A DNA stretch of 64,000 nt from Diphasiastrum complanatum (taxonomy: Eukaryota > Streptophyta > Lycopodiopsida > Lycopodiales > Lycopodiaceae), in contig CM055093.1 of NCBI GenBank assembly GCA_029204225.1, positions 21,460,823 through 21,524,822 of the forward strand, written 5' to 3'. Below the pieces are notes generated by a model, which was given only the letters and a program-made list of their open reading frames with translations, searched no databases and was not told the DNA's origin. Below are positions 13,301-24,725 of the stretch, in pieces (within the stretch, counting starts at the first letter, position 1; every line of letters begins with the position of its first letter). A program made the translations under genes and the position numbers.

Positions 13301-16300
13301 TGTTGCAATGTCATGAAAATATAGCATAAGCAATCCAGATTATAAAGACTGCTACCTTGTGATGGCTTAAAGGAGTGAAACTGATACTGTTATTAACACA
13401 ACAATTGAAGTCGAATTTAATAGGGTAAGAACACATCCAGATCAGTGCTTCCAACTGAAACAAAGTTCCATAGATAATTTCCTGGAATAAGTTTAATGGT
13501 TTCTAATTGAACGATAGTCTCAATCATAGCAGAATGGTAAGGTGTTGCTAAGCTGTGCTGATAAACGTTGTATAATGATTGATCAAATTGGACCTAGCCA
13601 ACTGATGCAAACAAACGATATAAGAAAGAAAAAAACGAGAGCACTATTCACCAGAAAGATTCTGAGGTCTTGCAATAATATTACATTACTATGCTAAACA
13701 GTCCTCAACAATTATACAAGAAGTGAAGCTATGCATACATTGCCGAAAGGAGAAAAATGCATTTATGCCATAAACAAAAGTGTGAGCAGCTACACAGTCA
13801 TGAAGTTCAGCTTTTGAGAGAAGAAAATAAAACTAGGGTGCAAAGTCTTTTGAAATTTGTATTGTCCACCTATAAGAAAAGAATGAAAAATCAAACTTGT
13901 TCTAGTTAGTTCATTCTGTGTGTTTACTGAGAAGAGATGTAGTGAACCTGAGCCCAGTCAATGTTTTTCATTTTTTTTGATCATATTTTCCCAACAGCTA
14001 TTCTTTAGAAGTGGCAATGAGTGATGCACAAAACTGGTGGTTGTTTGCTCATATGTCTCGATGGGGAGATTATCAGTAACTTTTTGGACCCAGGCCACAT
14101 CCATCAGCGCTGACCTTTAGACTAAGCCTGTTTTTCTAGGTGACTTGTGGACATACCTGATTCTTCACAACTCTCCTTTCCTCAGGAGTCCCATGAATGT
14201 CCAGCTTGAGAAATCAACATGTAAGAGACTGTGCAAATAAGGAGTTGAGGGTTGAGGAAATTTGGAAGAGAAAAAGCGATCACTGATAAAAGCAATAGAT
14301 TGATAAAAAGAAAGAGGCAATTCAAGTGTGAACAATTGCGTTGAGGGGAGCATGCGTCTTCTGCTCCGTCCAAAGGCAGCCAATTTGTTAAGCATAAGCA
14401 GCCAGCCTATTACCAAACCTGTGTAAAAGGAGCCATTCAATCACTTACAGGCTGGAAAATGTTCATAATGGAGCCCGCTTGCTTGCAATCTTCTGGAACA
14501 TAGCTCCCTATCATAAAAGATATCGTATACTTATAGATAGGTTTTGCTTCCAATTTTTGGACCAAACTTATGTGCTCCTAGCTATTAAGGTTTTGATAGG
14601 AACAGCTTAGTGTCCATGTACTAACAATCAATCTGAAGTTTTGAATCCTATTTTAGAAGATTATTTGTAAAAATTTGTCTCACCCTCTAGCTTGGGATCA
14701 ACACTTGTGTCTTACAAAATGTAGTTACAACAACTCTGTTAGCAACAATACCAGCATTCCACCTTTTCTACTCTCTCATGGTTACTCTCCTACTAGTCTC
14801 CCAAGTATTCCTAAACCTCACGACGACACTCAACTTACTATTGCATCTTGTCTTACTAACATTTGTGAAACTGTTGTGCAAGCTCAAGAATTTCTCAACA
14901 TATACAACACCAATATAGAATTGTTGCCGATGAACATCAGCACTACCTTGAACTTGATGAAGGTCAGAAGTTGGCCTTGGGAGACAACATTAGGCTCCAT
15001 AGACATGATTTCTTCCACATGACCAAAGAACCAAGACAAGAACCAAAGTGTCATAAGAAGCTAAAGAGCCAAAAACGAATAGAAGAGGCAGGTAAAAGAG
15101 CCAAGTAAAGACAAAAGGAGAGCAGAGTAAAGGTCAATTAGATGTTTCGAGTATTTAAATCATCTCTAGCCTCCATTTTGCTAAATGCTTATGTCAAGAT
15201 GAGGAAGAGAGCCTGTTTCAATGTAGGAGTCTCCCACTCCTGCACTCTCAGTATGATAACTCTTCCCTTGGCAAGCCTTTCCTTATTTGACCAAGCACAC
15301 TTTACACTCTATACTCATCCATGGATCTCCCCAAACTTTTTTCTTGGTTAAATCTATCCAAAAACACCATTGGGGAAGAATCTGGTAAGAAGAAATTCTT
15401 GCCAAAAGGAGGTCGAAGACGAGCTCAACAGGAGGGTGTGTGTGTGTGTGCATGAGAGAGAGAGAGAGAGAGAGAGAGCTCTAACGGAACGGAAACTGAT
15501 TTCATTGATAGCCATGCCAAGCAGCCTGTTCTAAACAGAGTACAAACATTTCTTCAATAAAGGACTACAATAAAAACAGAAAAATTAATTTTCTACAGCA
15601 CACCTGTAAGGCTAGGGCTTCAGATCGAGACCGCAATTGCTTGCGAGCAGGTGCTGCGCTGCCAAAATCCATCAGCACAGCTAATGGTGATTGCTCCTTT
15701 CCTTTTGAAAGAAGAACGTTTCCAGGCTTCACATCATTGTGTGCATAGGGAGGGTCAAAAGTATGCATTACCTTCAAACCTTCACAAATCTACAACATGA
15801 ACCCAAACAAACACGTACATAACATATTTCTTATTTAATCAAAATAAGCAAAAACATGAATACAATAGGAGCTGTCCAATCCAACCAACCAGTTACTAAA
15901 AATATAAAAACTCTGATTTTTGTTAACACGTCATAAACAATAAAGCCATTTTAAGGATTAAGTCTTAACCCCACACATGAGCCCACGGCGCACAAACAGA
16001 CATTCCCTTAAACAAAAGCATCAACTTGGCTCAAATGTTGCCAATTCCAAGCGATAGATACTGTGCTTAGATAATCCATTAATGTCACCTGTTTAAATAT
16101 TTGAAGGACAGTCAATGTAGGAAAATATTCTTTCTTGGTGCGCATGAGATTCAAGTTATCCACTAAAGTCCCATCTTCATATACAGGAAACAAAAGGTAA
16201 GCCTCTTGAATCCATGCACCCTCACCCTGCAAAATATGAAGGAACAATGCCAGCTTGCAAAATGAAATCAAAATAGCTGCAGAAAACACTTCATGCAAGC

Positions 16301-17391
16301 TAGAAGGTTCTCTAAAAAACCTAACAAAACTTCCACTCGTTCAAGTTTCTATGATATATAACTAGTAGTGTTAAAAATTCTGTGCCTTTGTCTTATGATT
16401 GCTCGAATGTGTCGGGAATTAGGCCTATTGGTTGACAACTCATTTTCTCACCTTTGAATCTGGAGCCCAATTCCATTCAGCCGTACATGGACATGCAAAA
16501 TGAGTAGGAAGTACTGAAGTTTCATGCGAAATGAATAGCTTTCTATTAGTTTTTCTGTTGTATTAGACCAGGAATTGGAGGATTTCAGATACCTTCACTG
16601 AGATGATGGAATGCTCCAGCAGAGGAAGTAAGTTGGGATGATTGAAAAGAGAAGACACATGGATCTCCTGCTGTACTAGGTCGAGCTGCTCATCTGTCTG
16701 TATTATCACTTTTTTCAATGCGTAAAGACCATCATCTGCAACCAACTAACCGGAGCATGTCTGATAAATTGCAAAGTTATACCGTTTCAGATTAAACCAT
16801 CAAAAAACAGTGAAAGCTGCCCGTGAATTGCTCGCTAGAATCTTTTGTCCTTCATTTGTTTTATTGTCTTTTGGATTTCTATTTTCGATTTCAAAAGAAG
16901 TTATACAAAGATTTCTGTTTATCTAATCCATAATTTTTCTGCTTTTAGTCACAATAAATCAAGGCATTATGTATTAGAGAAGGAGACCAGCAATTTATAT
17001 CCAGTACAATGATTAAACAAGTACACTCTACAGCATTGAGCAAAGAGCTATGAGGATGAGCATATTTAGCGCTCGCAGAAAAACAGAGAAAAGTTCCATA
17101 TGCATGGCAAATGATGTAAATTTTTTAAATTGCGTTCTGGTGGAACAAAAGATCAGAATATTAGTCAAAGAATTTCAACCAAAAACTAAAATTCTCACCA
17201 GCGATATATTTTGGATGCTTCGGCAGCTTGGCAGGATGTCCTCCTTGTTGCTCTTTAACAAGATACACAAAAGCAAAGCCTCCCTCACCTATTTGTTTCA
17301 GGATCTTAAATCTCCTTTCATTCACCCACACATCGGCTCCTCCGCTGACCACATCATACAGAGCATTCAATCCCGAGAACGAGCATCCCAT
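10127..17391 (-). CDS. STK16-like (NAK family) Ser/Thr protein kinase, plant ATPK3 type; six exons, 344 aa
   Basis: This is an intact spliced gene on the minus strand. Exons: 17391-17199, 16735-16593, 16226-16089, 15789-15604, 11043-10919 and 10376-10127. They total 1035 nt (345 codons with stop), every intron is GT-AG and all phases fit. The protein starts MGCSFSGLN, a probable dual acylation signal (myristoyl Gly2, palmitoyl Cys3), so membrane or Golgi attachment is likely, as for STK16. Kinase landmarks: Gly-rich loop GEGGFAFVYLV (35-45), ATP lysine K72, catalytic loop HNDVKPGNVLL with D177, DFG at 199-201, APE at 233-235 and DIWSLGC (250-256). The C-terminus is short, and the length matches the family. 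By similarity as I recall it, it matches the Arabidopsis At5g08160 (ATPK3) group. Intron 4 is 4560 nt and holds an antisense Gypsy fragment. It is the only gene in the window that looks functional. Confidence 0.93.
10919..11043 (-). CDS. Kinase exon 5 (residues 221-262)
   Basis: Acceptor CAG before GAATGG. It encodes EWAAQHCSAPYRAPELWDC and DIWSLGCTLYAIM, that is the APE and DxWxxG motifs. Donor GTAGGT at 10918. It leaves two bases that join exon 6. Confidence 0.92.
14675..15022 (+). pseudogene. Ty3/Gypsy integrase C-terminal fragment, antisense in kinase intron 4
   Basis: The reading frame has the Gypsy integrase pattern WDQHLCLTKCSYNNSVSNNT followed by PFLLSHGYSP, like the usual W..hL...E.AYN.S.H..T...PF...YG. 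Downstream it has the VQAQEFL segment that corresponds to the post-integrase helix. Key catalytic parts lie outside the fragment. No LTRs are visible nearby, so it is a truncated relic. Confidence 0.65.
15435..15478. repeat. (GT)n/(GA)n microsatellite in kinase intron 4
   Basis: GT repeats at 15435-15450, a short break, then GA repeats to 15478. Confidence 0.9.
15604..15789 (-). CDS. Kinase exon 4 (residues 159-220)
   Basis: Acceptor TAG before ATTTGTGAA, donor CAG/GTGTG. It encodes the catalytic loop HNDVKPGNVLL and MDFGSA. It starts and ends in phase 0. Confidence 0.93.
16089..16226 (-). CDS. Kinase exon 3 (residues 113-158)
   Basis: Acceptor GCAG before GGTGAG, donor CAG/GTGAC. It encodes GEGAWIQEAYLLFPVYEDGT, the kinase hinge region, and ends FKQ in phase 0. 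Confidence 0.92.
16593..16735 (-). CDS. Kinase exon 2 (residues 65-112)
   Basis: Acceptor GCAG, donor AAG/GTATC. It encodes the ATP-lysine motif YALKKV and the helix C region EEIHVSS-like block QQEIHVSSLFNHPNLLPLL. Confidence 0.92.
17199..17391 (-). CDS. Kinase exon 1 (residues 1-64)
   Basis: ATG at 17391 gives MGCSFSGLN, the family N-terminus. The Gly-rich loop is at residues 35-42. Donor G/GTGAGA lies at 17198. The long open frame on the opposite strand here is a shadow of this exon. Confidence 0.93.
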
Positions 17392-17960
17392 CCTTACCTT
17401 CCAACGGAACTTCAGAAAGTAAAGCCTATGTCATCACGGCATGGAGCAGCAAGCTTTCCTTCATCACTGACTCAAAATGCCATTACTAAGACTAGGGCAA
17501 AAACGAAACCCTTTTATGTCTCCTCAAACATCTTACGCCAATGTAAAATATATAATCAGCAAAAGAAACTTCGCTGCAAAGCCTTGATAAAAAGAGCAGA
17601 TCCAGAAATTTAGAAGCTGCCTGATGATATGCATATTGAATTCGTCAAAGTAAACAAGCTAAGATCCAAAATCGGAGCTATCAGTGCAAACTTTCAGCCA
17701 TATTCGTCCTCGTCCTCGCTCTCGCCCTCTGCCTCGCCATCGCGATCGGGTGAAAATTTCACGAAGAAAAGCAAAAAAGAGAAGGAACTTGGAAGCAAAC
17801 TTGCAAAGAGAGAGAGCCATGGCCACACGAGGATGAGCCTTCAGTGGAAGTACAAGCCTTACATTTTAAAGGGTGGTCTCACATTAGGATATGTTGGTGA
17901 CGTGGCAAGGGAAATTGGTCCAAATGACCTTAAAAAAATGATGTGAAGGGTCATGATTAC
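17392..17960 (-). promoter_or_regulatory. Kinase 5' leader and promoter region
   Basis: The sequence upstream of the start codon is locally GC/CT-rich (about 17695-17760) and stands out from the AT-rich surroundings, as plant 5' leaders often do. A 19-codon upstream frame (17740-17681, minus) rich in Arg codons would lie in the leader if transcription starts beyond it. The true transcription start cannot be seen. Confidence 0.4.
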
Positions 17961-18526
17961 AACTAACGAGTCTCTATGTGGCACTTGAGGTGTCGCATAG
18001 GGGCAAGTGCACCCGAAGTGTTGGGCCTGGGAGGCCATAGCAATGAGGCCATAGCAATTCAACCTGCTTTAATGGCTAGTTTGGTTGATGGAGAGAGAAG
18101 CCTAGGATTGAGCTATGGTGGGGATTTTGCACTTGCATGGAGAGAGAGGCCTACATGTTGGAGGGATAATGGCCACCCTAATGTGAGATGGGGTTGGCCT
18201 TTTGCATATGGACCAACCACAAACCATGAAAGCAAAGTCCATGGTAAGTGCACTTGCAAGAGACGATAGCCTGAAACCGTTATACCGCCCTAAATAAGAA
18301 GTGAGCTAGATCAAGAGTTTCAGTTTTTTTTCTTTTATGTCCTCATTTGCTTGAGGTCCATGGCTCAATCGTTGTAATCTCCTTAAGGTCAAGAGTTTAC
18401 TATGTGTTGAGATTGATCAATGGAGTTTTTACACAAGTCAACATAAAAGGCATGGCCATAATATGTAAGGGTATTTGCACATGAAAGGCTTTACCATGTT
18501 ATTAAGGACTTCATCACATAAACTGA

Positions 18527-18600
<74 letters not shown>

Positions 18601-20329
18601 ACACACATGAGAGAGATCGAAAGAAGGCAACGCAAATGTATGAATAATCCACGTATGAATAATCCACCATGACTTCCTTTTCACCATGCTTTTCCAAACA
18701 AGATTCTTAACTAAAACATGAGCTATTCAAATTCCAAAACCATCAAGTAATCAAAGATAGAAAGCATACCAAAATGGTATTAATCACTATCTTCAACCAC
18801 CAAAACTTCAGACTTCTGTCTAGAACTGAATTCTAGATATCCAAAGTTCTACTAAATTTTTTGAAAATTCAGTTTTCATTCTTGGAATCATTATGATTTG
18901 TTATCCAATTGAGCTCTCTGGGATACAATCACTAATGAACTGAGTCGATTCCTCATTTGAGAAATACTCACCAAGAATTCATGTATGCACATAACTTAAC
19001 TTGATGAGTCCAAATGACTCATAAATCATGTGTCTTACAAGCAATAAACACAAAACAAATAGTTTCTGGCGAATTTCCTTCACACTGTTCATTTTACCAA
19101 TTAACTTCCACAGGAGTAGCCCAACTACTCAAAATTATTGCCATTGATTTAGAAATCTCAAATGCCTAGGTGCAGATCTTAATTGTACTAGTATAACACC
19201 ACATTAGATCCTTATCCATATCACTTTAAGTTAACCAATAAATCTTCCATAGAAAGATCCGTTAACTTTGCAAGTATCTATACCAACAATACTTGATCAT
19301 ATGTCTATGTTCACTGACTAGGTTAAGTGCACCAAATAACCCTAGTAACTAGAAATACATAGTAGATCCATACAAGATTAAACGGAGGAAGAGGTTCGGG
19401 ATAAATTATTTGTTTGTATGTGTTCCTAATGGAAATTTTATGAACAAAGTTCATAAATTTAGGATTAACATTTAAGTAAACGACTCTTGAAGGTACGGTT
19501 CTCAAGCATGTACTTGGTAAAGGAAATTGATTCCTTGGTACTATGCTATTTAACCACTTGACTCTAGAGTATGGGTACTCCCAGTGAATTGAGTTAAATG
19601 GTGTTTGTGGTTTTTTTTGCCCCTTGTCGGTCGATAATATACCGATGATTTTGCTATAGTATTTTGAATGATTTCAGTCGTTAGTGTTGGATTTACTCCT
19701 ACTCTCCTAAATCCCAATTTTAATCTGCCTCCATTCATGTTGCATATTTTTCTAACGTTGTCACGCAGTCTGCATTTTTACACACAAACTCACACAGACG
19801 AAAAGGGGACACTACCTTACTGAATGCCAAAGGTGCCCTAACAGATAAGGCACCCTGTAAATCTTATCCTAAGGCTATTCGTAAGAGTGATGCACTTTTG
19901 TGTCATCACCAACATTCACTTCAGTACTGGCTGACGTTGCTAACAGATTGGACAACTATTGCAGCCACCCATGATCTCCTACAGATAGCACATCCACTCT
20001 ATACTTTCGCATATGCACACCTGTAATATTACGTATATATTGGATACCGTATTCGCATATGATGATCAAATGATCAAGTGAGTTAAGAAGAGACTAAGAG
20101 AAGAGGTTTTATTCCTCATTACAGACAGAAATAAGCTTCGTAGGAGACATGGTTTTGTTCGCTATTGTATTGTGCTCTGCCACATTATTAACTTGTATAC
20201 ATGATATACTTAATCTGATACAGCTCTTTGTTCTGCATTCAGATCTGTGTTAATATTGCTATGCTTGTTCTTCATTTTGTTTGATCTTTCTAGCTGCTCT
20301 TTCTGGTAATAGACGATCAACTTTTAGTC
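17961..20329. other. Unassigned non-coding region
   Basis: The only clear structure is the long CT microsatellite at 18532-18596. Low-complexity frames beside it (Glu-Arg or Ser-Leu runs) are artefacts. No gene is recognised. Confidence 0.5.
18532..18596. repeat. (CT)n microsatellite
   Basis: About 32 CT units without interruption. Confidence 0.95.
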
Positions 20330-20727
20330 TTGTCTTTCGTGAACAATTCGCGACTAATTATCAGTCGAGCATAGTCTATCTCTTCACGAATCATTCGCGA
20401 TAGATAATTTGTCTTGCAATTCACGACAAATTATTCATCTAGCGCTTCATCCATTTAAATGTTTCGCTATGTAATCTGGAATGACTGTGATTTCTATCAC
20501 TAAAGTTTTGTTCATTTTGATAGGCGTAGTCATGCTTAGGGAGAGAGAGTCATTTAACTCATTCCACTGCACATGAACATTTTTTGTTTGAGTTCGCTTC
20601 TCGTTCGTTTCTCGTTCATGTTTGTTTCTTGTTCGTATTCGTCACTTATTCTTCGGAATTGTTCTCGTTCGACCTTCGTGTGTTGTTCGTGCTGCGACAA
20701 AGTTGCAAGAGCTCACCATTTCTGACA
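20330..20727 (-). repeat. Partial 3' LTR of Copia family B
   Basis: On the minus strand a purine-rich tract AAGAGGGAG (about 20728-20737) is followed by TGTCAGAAATGGTGAGC. The same arrangement precedes the LTR at 31022. The first ~90 bp match that LTR, and beyond that the copies diverge. The outer end of the LTR could not be fixed. Confidence 0.55.
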
Positions 20728-22000
20728 CTCCCTCTTGAACCTTGCAGCTTTGTTCGTTCAATCCAATTGCCTCTCTTTGCTTGGTAAAGAGTGGCTTGTC
20801 GAGCGGTTTCGTGAGGAGATCTGCAATCATATTTTCTGATTTTATGAACTGCACTTGGAGCTCTCCTTTCAAGATCAAATCTCAAATATGATGGTACTTT
20901 AGAGGAATGTGCTTCATCTTTGAATGGAAGACAGGATCCTGGGACAGATAGATGGCACTCTGAGAGTCCATCATCATCGTGCTTGGCCCCTCTTGTGGTA
21001 TCCCGATTGCCTCCAACATCATTTGCAGCCATACTACCTCATTCGCCACTTTCGAGGCTATCACATACTCAGCTTCGCAAGAGGATTGAGCTACCCAGGT
21101 TTGCTTTTTGCATATCCAGCTGATTGCAGCTCCGCACGCTATCGTACATCCTCCAATAATGGAGTTGTTGTCATCTTTGTAGCTTGCCCAGCTCGCATCA
21201 CTGTAGTGATGCAGGTCGAATCCTTTCTCTTCGTTTCTAGCTCTGTAGGTTAATCCAACATTCTGGGTACCCTTCAGATATTGTAGGATTTGTTTGGCCA
21301 TTTTCCAATGTGCTAGACCAGGATTGGAACAAAATTGGCTCAATGCATGGACAGAGAAGGCCAAATCGGGTCTGGTACAAATTTTTAAGTACATTAGACT
21401 ACCGATTAAGTTCTGGTAGGGTATACCTGCCATCTTCTGTTCTTCCTCTTTTGTTTTTGGGCAATCCTGTTTCGTGAGCTTGGCTCCAACTATCATTGGT
21501 GTGGCTTTCTCTTCATAGTCCATCATGTGGTACTGCTTCAGCACTTTTCTGGTGTATTCTGACTGACTCAAGTGTATTTCGCCATTTGTTCGATCTCTTA
21601 TGATCTATAGCCCTAGGTATTTTGTTGCTTCTCCAAGATCTGTGATTTCGTAGTTTTTCAAAATCTGACTCTTCGTGTCTTTGATCAATATCAAGGAAGT
21701 TCCTATTCTCAGCGAATCATCCATGAAGATGGTCAGTATCACAAAATTCTTTCCTATTCTTTTGATGTAGACATTACAGTTTGGTTGAGTAGGATTGAAG
21801 TCTAGAGACTTCAGAAGACCATCAAGCTTTTTGTACCAGGCTCGTGATGCCTGTTTTAGATCGTAGATGCATCTCTGCAATCGACAGACATATTGTATGT
21901 TGTCGGGGTCTTCATAGCATTCAGGTTGCTTCATGAAATTTTTTTCCTCTAGATCTCCGTGGAGAAAGGCTGTTTTTACGTCAATCTGGTGAATTTCCAA
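20728..22000 (-). pseudogene. Ty1/Copia family B reverse transcriptase and RNase H, decayed
   Basis: In order on the minus strand: RT start HQIDVKTAFLHGDLEE (near 21990), IYDLKQASRAWYKKLD, catalytic box FMDDSL (usual form YVDDLL, both Asp kept) at about 21715, YLGL, TPM, the block SLMYLKICTRPDLAFSVHAL (about 21340-21400), then RNase H (HHYSDASW, SSCEAEYVIASKVANEVVWL, ADLLTKPL). Stops break it at about 21605 and 20882. The 5' part (gag, protease, integrase) is missing beyond 22000. It is the same family as the element at 27271-31612, sharing near-identical RNase H text. Confidence 0.88.
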
Positions 22001-23093
22001 ATTGTACTATGTGGGTGTTTTTCAACCACTTTGAGCGGTAGCTTTTCCATGTTTCAATGGATCAGCAATATGGGATTTATTATGCTTGTAAATTGCCATT
22101 ATGTTTGTTAAGCATAGAGCATATTCGGTAAACCAAAACAGAAACTGAAATCTATCTTATATTGACTGTTTTTTCACCTCAGACAGTAAATTAGTGAATT
22201 ATTACTGACTGTAAAACTATATTTCTTATGGTAGAAGGCAAATCCATTAGTCATCTTTTACTGCATTACACCTTTAGTATGAATAGACTGATCAGATTCC
22301 ATTCTTTAATTCCATTCATAACCATTGAGATAATACATTGAATAACATTTACTCATCTTCTATATGTATTATGAAGTGACTTAAGACATGAGTCAAAACA
22401 GAGATGAGCAATGAAAATTACCTCAATCTTTTTACTCTGACTTAAGTTTAAGGGCATGTCCACAGGTTAAGGGATCTTCAGCAGGTCCGGTTCAATATGT
22501 ACTTCATTGTTTTAAAGTCACTTTGAATACTAGAGAGTGTCGATTGCATCTCCCATGCTATCTCAAGCAAATTTGGATCACACAATTCCTTTCACACTGT
22601 TGGTTCCCATTGTCACTTTTCGGGTCATCTCTTTCACTAAAAATTTTGGAACAAGAAGATATAGGAAGGAGGGGGTCGCTGGAAGGAAGAAGGAGACGTA
22701 CACAGAAACAGAGAAAGATCGGACGATGAGGGGGAGAGAGGGATAGTGACAGAGAAGTCGGATGAGGGAGAGATGGTAGCGCTGGCCGTGAGATAGAGAG
22801 GGAGAGGGGTAGATCTGCGGCTGCAGGCAAATGGAGAGCAGATGCGTAGGTGGACAGGGAACGGTGAGGGAGAGAGATGAAGGGCAGCGACTCTGAGGGG
22901 GAGAGAGAGAGAGGTATGTAAAAGAAAAAGATCAGAGAGCACTAGTTGCAATGCAAAGGAGTGGGAGAATGATCTGTCCAAGGTATGTTTGTCCAGCGTT
23001 GACAGATAAAGAGTGATAAAAGCCTGTCCAACGCACTTAGATAGAAAGAGATAAGTCTATCCAACGCATGTAAAGAGAGGAATGACAGTTTGA
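22001..23093. other. Unassigned region with a GA-rich tract
   Basis: No gene recognised. From about 22640 to 22930 the plus strand is rich in GA and GAG, and open frames there are low-complexity artefacts. Confidence 0.5.
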
Positions 23094-24725
23094 TTAGCAA
23101 AGGAATGAAGAGCCAATATTAGGGTTTTTAATGAAGCATATATTGTCAATGTACCTAAATGAATGGATGAAGTCATTCATCAATGTAGTAAGACCTAGTT
23201 TGGCTAGGCTTTTTATAAATTGCGCCTCAAAGAAAGATAAACACCAATTACACCAAGTGGGTGAACATGAAAACCCCATCGGTATACCACACATACTTGT
23301 CTAATCTAACGATGCAATTATCAATCAAAAAATCATTCCATTGGCAGAGTAAATCTTTATCAATAGTGTACCATTTGTGTGACTATTTTCTAGACCATGA
23401 CCATTTGAATATCTCAAGTTCGTGATTCCGTTTATATTGCAACAGATCATGTTTGGAATGCTTGAAGGCATATGTTATTGTCTTTTTCATAATAGTTTCT
23501 AGTCCATCAGGACCATCCAAAGGTATATTTTCATAGCACTTAGAAATGTCTGCAGCCCACATATTGGCAATCAATGGTGGTAGATTTAGATAGAAATCAA
23601 TGGATGACTCACATTGCCAGTATAAAGACGTTGTATCCACATTTATGATACTCTTGTATGTATTTGCAAAAAGGCTTGCACTTTCCATGAGGAATGGTGA
23701 TAGCATACCAAGAGCTCCTGTGAGGAATTTGGCAAGTCTAGTAGAATAGCAATCATGAGCATTGGTGAACCATCTAAATGATTCCTTGTGGGCCTTGTAG
23801 GTACAAAGTAAACAAGGTAGAGATTTGTTTCCTAAGAAGATTTCTGGTAGAGAATTGGTAGTTATGTCTCTTATGCATGTTAGAGAATCCTCAACTGAGT
23901 TAAACTATTCATTGGGGAAGGGGGTAAAGTCAAGATTGTTAAGTCTTTGAATGGCCAAATTTTGTACAAAGAATTTACACAAAAGCAAGGGTTGTTTTGT
24001 GCTTTGTCAATGCCATTTATGTAAAGAAAGTTGGTGAGCCATTGTAATTCATCATTGGCAATCTTACGTTCAGATGATGCGGAAGTATTTCCATGTAGCA
24101 ATTTACTATTTTTAATAGAGTCCAAAGCGACGTTTTTACAGAAAACAGCATGCTTTTTTATTGTGATCTCGTTAAGGTTTTCATACGAAGGTAAGAATTT
24201 CATGAGTTTAAACCAACTATCATAAAGTTTAGAAGCAACATCATTAATATTAAGGCACATAAAAACTTTTCTAATGTGCAAATTAAAAATTCTTTCTTCT
24301 TCCTCAAATTTTTTGACAAAATCATTCAAATGGCCAAAGAGATTCTCTACCAAACTCAAGGTATTATTCTTTTTAACAAATTCTAAATAGATTTTGACCT
24401 AGTCTATAGTCTCAAGAAGATCAATCGGGCACAAAACCTTATTCTCCGGTCCAACATAAGAACAAGTAGCCCTATCAGTGTCAATGATAAAAGTATGCAT
24501 CATTACGACCTTTTTCATACAACAAATGAGCGTATGTATATAATAATTAGGTGGAGGAAGGGGCTCTCCATAACTCAAAGAATCAACATCTTGAAGCCAT
24601 CCTATGGACTAAAACATGAAAATATACCTTTGTTTTCTTATGAATTGGATAAAAGGTAAAGGTTTCAGTATTATCCCAATAGTCGAATTTACACCACCAG
24701 GATGCAAAGAGAGATACAAAATTTT
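23094..24725 (-). pseudogene. Penelope-like (non-LTR, non-Copia/Gypsy) reverse transcriptase remnant
   Basis: Reading on the minus strand through several breaks: CKFDYWDNTETFTFYPIHKK (about 24630-24690), an N-terminal helical region (24535-23880), then a finger motif with TYKAHKESFRWF and STRLAKFL (about 23720-23800). RT motif A follows as ADISKCYENIPL (about 23510-23545). Motif B is GIPMGFSCSPTWCNW (about 23240-23290), and motif C is FRYIDNICFI, where the second Asp of the usual YxDD box is Asn. This layout (DISKCYE, IPMG..CSP, RYIDD) resembles Penelope-like elements and related RTs, not Copia, Gypsy or LINE enzymes. No GIY-YIG nuclease was seen. It is inactive through stops, frameshifts and the altered motif C. 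Confidence 0.6.

Larger units (their letters stand above)
11044..15603 (-). other. Kinase intron 4 (4560 nt)
   Basis: The other four introns are 299-542 nt. No exon-like kinase sequence is missing across it. It contains an antisense Gypsy integrase fragment (14675-15022), a GT/GA microsatellite (15435-15478) and otherwise unassigned AT-rich sequence. Expansion by insertions is the likely cause of its size. Confidence 0.8.

Noticed and set aside
17050-17613. 187-codon open frame on the plus strand
   Set aside because: It lies opposite kinase exon 1 and the leader. Exon 1 has clear kinase motifs and splice sites, and the plus frame has no recognisable domain.
18438-18697. Open frames with Glu-Arg or Ser-Leu runs on both strands
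   Set aside because: Translations of the CT microsatellite.
20646-21253. Open frames on both strands over the Copia RNase H
   Set aside because: Shadow frames of the minus-strand RNase H, which alone shows family motifs.
22523-22981. Overlapping open frames on both strands rich in Arg, Ser and Leu
   Set aside because: Purine-rich low-complexity tract with no domain. Frames on both strands are equally open.
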